This document shows, one piece after another, positions 56,524 to 64,000 of a stretch of DNA of 64,000 nt. The DNA is from Croceivirga sp. (GTDB taxonomy: Bacteria; Bacteroidota; Bacteroidia; Flavobacteriales; Flavobacteriaceae). Both the position numbers and the translations under genes were made by a program. The DNA lies in NCBI GenBank assembly GCA_028284935.1, contig JANQQQ010000036.1:1-64000 (forward strand). The letters run 5' to 3'. Numbering within the stretch: position 1 is the stretch's first letter; each line of letters begins with the position of its first letter. The notes beneath the pieces were generated by a model. The model searched no databases, had not been told where the DNA came from, and saw nothing but the letters and a program-made list of their open reading frames with translations.

Positions 56524-58905
56524 TTATTCGTTCTTTAGGACCTCTACGGGATTGACTATGGCAGCCTTAAAACTCTGCCAACTGACCGTTAGCAGTGCAA
56601 TTAATAAAGCACCTACCCCTGCCAATGCAAATACCCACCAACTGAGGGTTGTTTTCTCAGCAAAACCTTGGAGCCACTGGCTCATCGCGTACCAGGATAT
56701 GGGAATGGCAATTACAAAGGCCAATGCCACCCATCGTATAAAATCCTTGTTTAGGAGCGTTAGAATTTGAGCGATTGTTGCTCCATTCACTTTGCGTATG
56801 CCGATCTCTTTTGTCCTGCGGGCCATGGTATACGAGGCCAAAGCAAATAACCCCATGCAGGAAAGAAGTATGGCCAATATGGAAAACCAGGTGATCAAGG
56901 TGTTTACACGCTCATATTCCCTGTAATACAAGTTCAGTTTTTCGTCAGCAAATAGATAATCCACAGGTACTTCGGGGAAGAACGCTTTCCACTTCTCTTG
57001 CAGATGGTTGATTACTTCAAGGGAAGCCCCCTTCTCAGACCGAACCGTGAGGTAACTCCAATCCATAAAGTTTTCCAATTCTGTGTAGAAGTGCGCTAGA
57101 GGCTCGGTGGCGCGCTGTACCCCTTGATAACTAAAGTCCTCGATGACACCAACTACGCGATATTGGGTACCGCCTTTGCGCCCCTCTATCAATACTTGCC
57201 CTTCGGCCGAGGTAAAGCCCAACAAGTCCATAGCCGTTTTGTTTAGGACGACGGTGTTTTTTAATGTTGTTGGATCTTTATCGAAGCCATGACCACTTAA
57301 AATCGGAATCCCGAGGGTCTTGAAATAGTCCTTCCCAACATATGATTTTCTTAGGTTGATGTCGGGTATGTTGCTCTCTTGAACAGGATAGAACGTATTG
57401 TAGTTTTCATCATAATCACCTGGGATACTACCCGTAAAATTGACAGAAGTCACAAAGGGACTGTCGAGTAGTTCTTTTGATAGCACTTCAAGCTTTCTCG
57501 ATGCCACATCCAAATCCTTATGTTGCCAATCATTGGTTCCCAAAGCGATGACATTTTCATTGTCAAACTTTGGGTTTTTGTCCATCATAAAGTTCAGTTG
57601 CTTTCGAACGGCAATAGTGCCGGAAATCAGGACAATAGCGATTACAAACTGCACGATGACCGAGGCGTGCTTGGCAAAACCCGGTTTTTTGGAAATGGAG
57701 ATTTTTCCTTGAAGATTTTCAATAAGCTTGCTCCTCGACCAAATCATGGAGGGTATGGAACCAGAGAGCAAACCAGTTAAAACCCATAGGGCCGAAAGTA
57801 GGGCAAACAACACGTACGGATTTAAGGATGCAAATGAGAAATTAGTTTCAAACAATGCGTTAAATGATGGCAGTAAAACGGTACTAAAAAGAACCATACC
57901 AAAGACTAAAGCAATTAATCCCGTGGCAAAGGATTCGAATATAATTTGTCCCGAGATATGCTTTTTTAAAGCTCCATGTACCTTTTTGACAGCAATTTCA
58001 CGCGTTCTGGAGAAGGTGTTGACAATGTTGAGATTGATAAAGTTGACCATGGCTATGCCAATAATTCCTAGGGCGATAATTGCCAGAATAACAATTAAGG
58101 TTTGGTTGGACTCTTCGGAGGAGTGATAGGTTGAAAAAGGCATTAGACCAATTTTGGTATTGTTTTCACCTAGGGGGAGGAAATTTTCCGTTACAATGTT
58201 CTCCAACTTGGTTTCAATGCTCGATGGATGGACGCCCTCCTGTAACACGACGTAGGTTTCTGAAAAGGTATTGTACCAATTGTGTACATCTTTTATCCAC
58301 GGCGAAATGGTTTCCCCACTTTCATAGGAGGTGACAATGTCAAACTTCACCGAAGAATTCTCAGGAATGTTTACAACACCAGTTATGGTCAAAAAAACAT
58401 CTTCAAAACCCACTTGCAATTGTTTGCCTAAGGCAGGGGTGTTTCCGAAGTACCTTTTTGCAAACGGGGCACTAATGACCGCACTGTATTTTTCCTCGAG
58501 GGCATTGGAGTTATCCCCTTCCTTAAAAGGAAAACTAAATACGGAAAAGAACCCGTCGTCAACGTAAAATATATTTTCTAAAAAGGCGATATCGCCGTTG
58601 CTCAATCGCTGACCGTCCCAGTCAAAAATTCGGGTTCCGTTTACAACCTCCGGAATCTCCTGTTGCATTTTTGGAAACAGAAGCCCTTTTGTTGCAGTAC
58701 TTGTGCCCTCTGCATATTTTTCTTGAATACGATAAATATTGGCTAAATTTTCATTGAAATGGTTATAGGTCAAATCATTGTACACATAGATGACCAATAC
58801 CAAAAAAGAGGCCATACCTATGCTAAGACCAATAACATTGATGCTAAAAGTACCTCTGTTTCGTTTTATGTTTCTTAGAAAGAGCTTTAGATTGTGTTTG
58901 AACAT
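56524..58905 (-). CDS. MacB/FtsX-type permease, array member 4 (possible mosaic)
   Basis: This 793-residue permease begins MFKHNLKLFLRNIKRNRGTF, like members 8, 10 and 11, but its second half has KEIGIRKVNGATIAQ, then SWYAMSQWLQGFAEKT and tail NPVEVLKNE, nearly the same as member 3. The first coupling region, REIAVKKVHGALKKH, is unlike either group. This fits recombination between neighbours. The gap to member 5 is 21 bases. Confidence 0.92.
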   Translation of the reverse strand: MFKHNLKLFLRNIKRNRGTFSINVIGLSIGMASFLVLVIYVYNDLTYNHFNENLANIYRIQEKYAEGTSTATKGLLFPKMQQEIPEVVNGTRIFDWDGQRLSNGDIAFLENIFYVDDGFFSVFSFPFKEGDNSNALEEKYSAVISAPFAKRYFGNTPALGKQLQVGFEDVFLTITGVVNIPENSSVKFDIVTSYESGETISPWIKDVHNWYNTFSETYVVLQEGVHPSSIETKLENIVTENFLPLGENNTKIGLMPFSTYHSSEESNQTLIVILAIIALGIIGIAMVNFINLNIVNTFSRTREIAVKKVHGALKKHISGQIIFESFATGLIALVFGMVLFSTVLLPSFNALFETNFSFASLNPYVLFALLSALWVLTGLLSGSIPSMIWSRSKLIENLQGKISISKKPGFAKHASVIVQFVIAIVLISGTIAVRKQLNFMMDKNPKFDNENVIALGTNDWQHKDLDVASRKLEVLSKELLDSPFVTSVNFTGSIPGDYDENYNTFYPVQESNIPDINLRKSYVGKDYFKTLGIPILSGHGFDKDPTTLKNTVVLNKTAMDLLGFTSAEGQVLIEGRKGGTQYRVVGVIEDFSYQGVQRATEPLAHFYTELENFMDWSYLTVRSEKGASLEVINHLQEKWKAFFPEVPVDYLFADEKLNLYYREYERVNTLITWFSILAILLSCMGLFALASYTMARRTKEIGIRKVNGATIAQILTLLNKDFIRWVALAFVIAIPISWYAMSQWLQGFAEKTTLSWWVFALAGVGALLIALLTVSWQSFKAAIVNPVEVLKNE

Positions 58906-58924
58906 GACGGGGTTGGTTTATTCA

Positions 58925-61345
58925 TTATTCATCCCTTAAAATTTCCACTGGATTTACTATGGCGGCTTTAAAACTTTGCCAGCTTACCGTAAAAAGTGCT
59001 ATAAATAGTGCCAAAACTCCAGCTAGTGCAAAGACCCACCAACTCAGTTCCGTTTTGTAGGCAAAGGCTGCCAACCATTTATTCATGGCATACCACGATA
59101 CTGGAATGGCAAAAACAAAAGCAACTCCTACCCATTTGACAAAATCCTTGTTCAAAAGCGATAGAATTTGTGTTATGGTGGCACCATTGACCTTTCGAAT
59201 GCCTATTTCTTTTTTACGCTGTACAACGGTATAAGAAGTTAGGCCAAACAGTCCCATTGAGGCAATCAGAATGGCCAATATGGTAAAAATTTGGAAAGCC
59301 CTGCTGAATTTGCGATCCTCTTTGTACAAGGCTTCAAATTGCTCGTCCAGAAAGGTATAATTATAAGTGCTCTGTGGAAATATGCCAAGCCATATATTTC
59401 GGAACTCTGCCAAAGCTTCATCCACTCCTGCCAATGTCAAAGCCTTTTTGTTCAATCTCACCAAAATATTATCAGTTTCCTTATAATGCCTGATAATCAA
59501 GGGAACTACAGGGGATTTCATTCCAAAATGATTATAATCCTTGACCACACCACTTATGGGCCAATCATTGTCCCCAAACTTAACGGTCTTTCCAATAAGA
59601 CTTTGCATGTCGTCAATTCCCATAAAATGAGCCATTTTTTCATTGATGACAATGTTATTGCTAAAGCCCCTTGCCGTTTCCCTAAAAGCTTCTCCCGCTA
59701 CAAAATCCATTTCCATTAGCTCAAAATATTCCGGTCTGGTGGCATAATGATACCAAATGTGCTTTTCATCTAAGTCACCATTTGGAAATGTCAACCCGAC
59801 ACTAGAATCTATTTCCAGGAAATCATCTCCTGGATAGGTGCCAGCCCCCGCTACACTGCTAACGTAAGGGCTGTTTTTTAGTTCATCGATGAATAGGTTC
59901 ATGTCTTTCTGGTAGATGGAATCTTTATCACGATTGAAAACTTGCCCGCTGAGGGCAACGACTTGATCCAGGTTGGCCCCAATAGGCCGATTTCTTAAAT
60001 AGTGAATTTGTTTATTGGCGACAAAAGTGCCCGTGAGCAAGGCAATAGTGGCAATGAATTGACAAACAATCAGCCCCTTCCTGAAGTTAAGACCGCTTTT
60101 TGAGGTTTGAACCTTGCCTTTTAACACCTTAGCTGGGTTATAACGACTTAATACAAAGGCAGGATAAAAAGCTGCCAATGTGGTCCCGATCAAAAGAATG
60201 CCAAAATAGGGCAACAGGCCTTTTAACTGTTGGCCGTCAAAGCCCAAGTCTTGTTCCACAAAAGCGTTGAAACTGGGCAGTAGGAGGTAAGCAGCTAGCA
60301 GGGCCAATATAAATGCAATACTGTTCAACAGAGCTGATTCCAACAAAAACTGTAGCACCAGCTGTGCTTTTTGGGCTCCAACAACCTTTCGAACACCAAT
60401 TTCCTTGGCACGTTCCAATGATTTACTGCTGGATAGGTTCATATAGTTCATCCAACTTAGCACCAAGGTGATGAAAGCTATAATGGCCAACAGTCTTACG
60501 CTATTACCGCTGCCGTTGGCCTCCGCCTCAAAGGGCTTATTGGAGTACAAATGAATGTCCTCTATAGGCTCAAGGTGGTGTTTCTCTTGAAATTCAAAGC
60601 CTTTGGGCCTAAAATCCATTACTTTTTGATTAAGCAACTCGGCATTGGAATTTTCCGCAAGTTTAAGGTAGGTGTAATACACATTTTGGTTCCACGTATA
60701 TTCCCAATCCCCTTCAAAAACCTTCCAGGAATAAAAGGTCTTAAAGGAAATAAGTAAGTCGTTTTTAATGTGGGTCCTTCTACCACTATTGTCCATTACC
60801 CCAGTTACCGTAAATGTTGTGGTATCATCACCAGCTATTTTTAAGGCTTGTCCTATAGGGTTTTCATCCGCAAAAATCCTTTTTGCCAAAACCGTACTCA
60901 ATACTATCGAATACGGCTCATTGAGGGCCGCTTCCACATTGCCTTTAATCAAATCATGGTCAAAAACATCAAAATATTCTGGATCGGCCAAAGACCCAAC
61001 AATATCGTCATAGGGATGATTGTCCTTGAGCACCACCAAATTGTTGATGCGCCTGAATCGTACAAATTCTTTAATTTCTGGAAATTCAGCTTTAAGCGCT
61101 GGACCACTTGCTATGTAAGCTTCAGCATCTCCTGGCACATAGTTGTCCCCTTCCAGGTAATCCATATAGACCCTATAAACACGCTCAGATCCTTCAAATT
61201 TGTCATAGCTTTTTTCGTGGTTGACATATAGCATGATGAGCACGAACGAAGCAACACCAATAGCTAACCCAAAGATGTTGATGAACGAATACAGCTTGTT
61301 TTTAAGCAAGTATCTCGTGGCGATTTTTAAGAATAGTTTGTACAT
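58925..61345 (-). CDS. MacB/FtsX-type permease, array member 3
   Basis: This 806-residue permease begins MYKLFLKIATRYLLKNKLYS, of the second N-terminal subgroup. It has IHLYSNKPFEAEANGSGNSV, then RAKEIGVRKVVGAQKAQ in half one, VLKGKVQTSKSG at the join and KEIGIRKVNGATITQ in half two. The last hundred residues closely match member 4, ending NPVEILRDE. The 19-base spacer leads to member 4. Confidence 0.92.
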   Translation of the reverse strand: MYKLFLKIATRYLLKNKLYSFINIFGLAIGVASFVLIMLYVNHEKSYDKFEGSERVYRVYMDYLEGDNYVPGDAEAYIASGPALKAEFPEIKEFVRFRRINNLVVLKDNHPYDDIVGSLADPEYFDVFDHDLIKGNVEAALNEPYSIVLSTVLAKRIFADENPIGQALKIAGDDTTTFTVTGVMDNSGRRTHIKNDLLISFKTFYSWKVFEGDWEYTWNQNVYYTYLKLAENSNAELLNQKVMDFRPKGFEFQEKHHLEPIEDIHLYSNKPFEAEANGSGNSVRLLAIIAFITLVLSWMNYMNLSSSKSLERAKEIGVRKVVGAQKAQLVLQFLLESALLNSIAFILALLAAYLLLPSFNAFVEQDLGFDGQQLKGLLPYFGILLIGTTLAAFYPAFVLSRYNPAKVLKGKVQTSKSGLNFRKGLIVCQFIATIALLTGTFVANKQIHYLRNRPIGANLDQVVALSGQVFNRDKDSIYQKDMNLFIDELKNSPYVSSVAGAGTYPGDDFLEIDSSVGLTFPNGDLDEKHIWYHYATRPEYFELMEMDFVAGEAFRETARGFSNNIVINEKMAHFMGIDDMQSLIGKTVKFGDNDWPISGVVKDYNHFGMKSPVVPLIIRHYKETDNILVRLNKKALTLAGVDEALAEFRNIWLGIFPQSTYNYTFLDEQFEALYKEDRKFSRAFQIFTILAILIASMGLFGLTSYTVVQRKKEIGIRKVNGATITQILSLLNKDFVKWVGVAFVFAIPVSWYAMNKWLAAFAYKTELSWWVFALAGVLALFIALFTVSWQSFKAAIVNPVEILRDE

Positions 61346-61356
61346 AGTATTCTTAT

Positions 61357-63717
61357 TTACTCTGTTCGCAAACTCTTTGCAGGATTTGACTTGGCTGCCC
61401 TAATGGCTTGATAGCTCACTGACACAAAGGCTATGGCCAGGGCCAGGGAACCTGCTAAACCAAAAACCCACCATGACAGCTCAATTCTATAGGCAAAATC
61501 CTGAAGCCATTGGTTCATCGCATACCATGAAATAGGTATGGCAATCAACAATGAAATTCCCACCAACTTCAGAAAGTCTTTGGATAGTAAGGTTGTGATA
61601 CCACTCACGGAGGCTCCCAATACTTTGCGAACCCCAATTTCCTTGATTCTGTTTTGCGCCATATAACTGGCCAAGCCAAACAGACCCAAACAGGAAATAA
61701 GAATGGTCAACAAGGTAAAAAGGCTGGCAAGCTTTTCTATTCGCTGCTCACTCGTAAATTTCCTGGCATAATTCTCGTCTACGAATTCATACTTAAAGGG
61801 ATAGTTGGGATTATATTTTTTGAAGACTTCTTCCGTAGAGGCCAAATTATTTGCTAAGGTGTTCTCAGGGTTAAATTTGATATGAATCATCGTGAACCAA
61901 GCTTTGGCCCCCTCTATAACCATAGGTTCAATCTTCTGAAATGGTGAATTGAACACAAAATCTTCAACCACCCCAACAATATGCCAATCCATACCATCGT
62001 CCTTTACCGTTTGCCCAAGTGGGTTTTCAAACCCCATGAGCTTTACCGCTGACTCATTGAGGATTGCTGCAGTGGAATCTGTTGGATATTTTCTTAGATC
62101 AAAATCGCGACCCTCCTTTAGGCGCAACCCCATGGTCTTTATAATGGCATCATCTGCTACCATACGGTGGACCAGGGTTTTGTTTTCTAGGCTCTTTCCC
62201 GGCCACTCAAACCCCCAACTATTGCTCCAGCTCTCCGAAATGGGCGAATTTGTTTTTGAGACGGATGCCGCAATACCGGTGTCCAGCAGCTCTGTCTTTA
62301 TGCTTCCATAGTTGCTTTCAATTGCCCCTTCCATGTTTACATAAATCAATTGGTCCTTGTTATACCCAAGTTTGCGATTTTGAACATTACTTATCTGTTG
62401 CTTCACCACTATGGTTGCGGTAATCAAAACAATCGCGATTGAAAACTGTATGACAACCAGTACCTTACGGGGGGTGATAAGGGTATTGATTTTATTGAAA
62501 GTGCCCTTGAGTACTGCAGAGGGTTTGAATGCGGATAAATAAAGTGCCGGATAACTTCCGGCCAGTACCCCCGTGAAAAGTATGATGGCTAGGATGGCAA
62601 CCCAAAACCAAGGGTTTGACCAATCTATATGTAGTTCCGTGTTGATCAATTCCGAGAAGGAGGGAAGTACCAGTACCACCACTACCAAAGCAACGATGGC
62701 AGCAAGAAGGGAAATTAAAATAGACTCACCCAAAAATTGCCAAACCAATGCTTTTTTCCTAGCACCAACCACTTTTCTTACCCCAACTTCCTTGGCACGT
62801 TTTTCACTTCTGGCCGTACTAAGGTTCATGAAGTTGATGCAGGCAATGACCAAAACAATAATGGCAATGATGGTAAACAAGCGTATGGTGTCAATAAGTC
62901 CGCCGACCTCAACGCCATTTTCGAACTCGGAATAAAGGTGCGAACGGGTGTACGGGTAGAGGTAGGTCACCATATCAGGGGCATCCTTATCATGCGCTCT
63001 TCTCAACGTTTTGATTTTTTCTGAAAATGCTTGATAGTTGGTACCCTCTTGCAATAGGACATAGGTGGCAATGGAGTTGTTTCCCCAATATTCATCATCC
63101 CAACCCCTTTGTTTTGCATATGCCCATGGTAAGAGATACTCAAAATTAAATTCAGTGTTGGAAGGAAGATCTTTCAATACGCCTGTGACTTTAAACGTAT
63201 CAGTATTGTCCATTTTAACGATTTGTCCAATGGCGGGAGCGCCACCAAACATTTTTTTGGCAAAGGTTTCAGTAACGACCAAGGCGTTCACATCATCCAA
63301 CACCGTTTCTATATTTCCTTCTACCAAAGGGAAACTGAAAATTTTTAAAAAACTTGGGTCAACAATGGTTCCTGTGGACTTTAAGTTTTTATCCCCTTGA
63401 CTGAACAAAAAAGTGTTATTATAAAAATAGCGGGAGATTTCCTCTACTTCAGGATAGTCGCTTTTAATGGCTGACGCCATCACCTTAGGAGTGGAATTCC
63501 AAGTCCAGATTTCCCCATCAACCGGGTATTTGTTGTACACTTGATAGATACGGTCTTTTTTTTCGTGGAACTGGTTGAAGCCCATTTCATAATTGACCCA
63601 TAGCAGAATGAGTGCTGTTACCGTTAAACCAATGGACAGGCCAAAAATATTCAACAACGAAAAGCTTTTGTTTCGAACTAGGTTCCGCCAAGCAACTTTT
63701 AAATAGTTTTTTATCAT
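61357..63717 (-). CDS. MacB/FtsX-type permease, array member 2
   Basis: This 786-residue permease begins MIKNYLKVAWRNLVRNKSFS. The exit motif is SHLYSEFENGVEVGGLIDTI and the coupling region RAKEVGVRKVVGARKKA. The join is VLKGTFNKIN, and half two has KEIGVRKVLGASVSG with tail NPAKSLRTE. Only 11 bases separate it from member 3, the tightest spacing in the array. Confidence 0.92.
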   Translation of the reverse strand: MIKNYLKVAWRNLVRNKSFSLLNIFGLSIGLTVTALILLWVNYEMGFNQFHEKKDRIYQVYNKYPVDGEIWTWNSTPKVMASAIKSDYPEVEEISRYFYNNTFLFSQGDKNLKSTGTIVDPSFLKIFSFPLVEGNIETVLDDVNALVVTETFAKKMFGGAPAIGQIVKMDNTDTFKVTGVLKDLPSNTEFNFEYLLPWAYAKQRGWDDEYWGNNSIATYVLLQEGTNYQAFSEKIKTLRRAHDKDAPDMVTYLYPYTRSHLYSEFENGVEVGGLIDTIRLFTIIAIIVLVIACINFMNLSTARSEKRAKEVGVRKVVGARKKALVWQFLGESILISLLAAIVALVVVVLVLPSFSELINTELHIDWSNPWFWVAILAIILFTGVLAGSYPALYLSAFKPSAVLKGTFNKINTLITPRKVLVVIQFSIAIVLITATIVVKQQISNVQNRKLGYNKDQLIYVNMEGAIESNYGSIKTELLDTGIAASVSKTNSPISESWSNSWGFEWPGKSLENKTLVHRMVADDAIIKTMGLRLKEGRDFDLRKYPTDSTAAILNESAVKLMGFENPLGQTVKDDGMDWHIVGVVEDFVFNSPFQKIEPMVIEGAKAWFTMIHIKFNPENTLANNLASTEEVFKKYNPNYPFKYEFVDENYARKFTSEQRIEKLASLFTLLTILISCLGLFGLASYMAQNRIKEIGVRKVLGASVSGITTLLSKDFLKLVGISLLIAIPISWYAMNQWLQDFAYRIELSWWVFGLAGSLALAIAFVSVSYQAIRAAKSNPAKSLRTE

Positions 63718-63738
63718 GATAATTGGTTTGTTGATTGA

Positions 63739-64000
63739 TTATTCGGTTCTCAAACTCTTTACCGGATTGGCCATAGCTGATTTTACTGCCTGGAGACCGA
63801 GCGTAAACGAGGTGATAAGCAAAGCAATAAGACCGGCCACCAAGAACATCCACCATTGAATGGAAATGCTGTAGGCAAAGCTATCCAACCAGGATCGCAT
63901 CAGGTACCAAGCCACTGGAAAAGCAATCAATGCCGCAATACCCACCAAAATAATATAGTCTTTGGACAGCAGCACGATTATTTTAGAAACTCCGGCACCC
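63739..64000 (-). CDS. MacB/FtsX-type permease, array member 1 (truncated by window edge)
   Basis: Only the last 86 residues are inside the window; the frame is open to base 64000. It reads GAGVSKIIVLLSKDYIILVG and then two membrane helices, ending NPVKSLRTE. The part matches the C-terminal helices of the other permeases. The 5' part of this gene, and any further members, lie outside. Confidence 0.88.
   Translation of the reverse strand, partial: GAGVSKIIVLLSKDYIILVGIAALIAFPVAWYLMRSWLDSFAYSISIQWWMFLVAGLIALLITSFTLGLQAVKSAMANPVKSLRTE

Noticed and set aside
36248-64000. Defence or phage-related island
   Set aside because: No nuclease, methylase, toxin, integrase or repeat array is present; all genes are permeases plus one ATPase.
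1-64000. CRISPR arrays, rRNA genes and insertion sequences
   Set aside because: No regularly spaced repeats, no rRNA-like stretches and no transposase-like frames were seen.

Overview
The window looks like chromosomal DNA from a marine-type member of the Flavobacteriaceae (Bacteroidota). The grounds are the Bacteroidota-type sdhCAB genes, candidate promoters with the TAnnTTTG -7 box, a tRNA without encoded CCA, the syntenic block pdxA - DUF177 - rpmF - fabH - accB - accC, and a long array of 800-residue FtsX/MacB permeases. Genus is not determinable from reading alone. No rRNA, CRISPR array, insertion sequence, integrase or phage gene is visible.

Region 1 (1-20437) is an energy and anaplerosis neighbourhood built around a divergent promoter at 6971-7309. 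Leftward runs one tight operon: a universal stress protein (Usp), sdhC, sdhA, sdhB, a second Usp, a Na/Pi-type transporter and a putative LCIB-like carbonic anhydrase. Rightward runs a Usp-Usp-TPR protein followed by a seven-gene V-type rotary ATPase (A, B, E, DUF2764, D, I, K), an OmpR-type two-component pair and PEP carboxylase. The K subunit carries the polar residues expected of a sodium-binding rotor. The divergent promoter region holds four copies of the octamer GGTGAAAT, two in each orientation. Together these genes could form a bicarbonate -> oxaloacetate -> fumarate/succinate and ion-pumping module used under low oxygen or stress; this is inference.

Region 2 (20438-22026) is a loose pocket with two small hypothetical genes, a decayed second copy of the ppc 3' end, and a 59-residue single-pass membrane protein. 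Region 3 (22027-28069) has a multi-PAS histidine kinase with a single-domain response regulator, a TauE/SafE exporter, and a sodium:solute symporter coupled to a HGSNAT-like transmembrane acetyltransferase. Region 4 (28066-36181) is housekeeping: riboflavin synthase, PdxA, DUF177/L32, FabH, AccB and AccC, then a flavin oxidoreductase and a secreted serine hydrolase.

Region 5 (36193-64000, leftward) is the most striking part. Eleven complete and one truncated MacB/FtsX-like permease genes lie head to tail in a single-strand array of nearly 28 kb that runs off the right edge. One ATPase gene closes it, followed by a terminator. No membrane fusion protein or outer-membrane channel gene is seen. 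The permeases fall into sequence subgroups, at least one looks mosaic, and the last one lacks the conserved C-terminal tail of the others.
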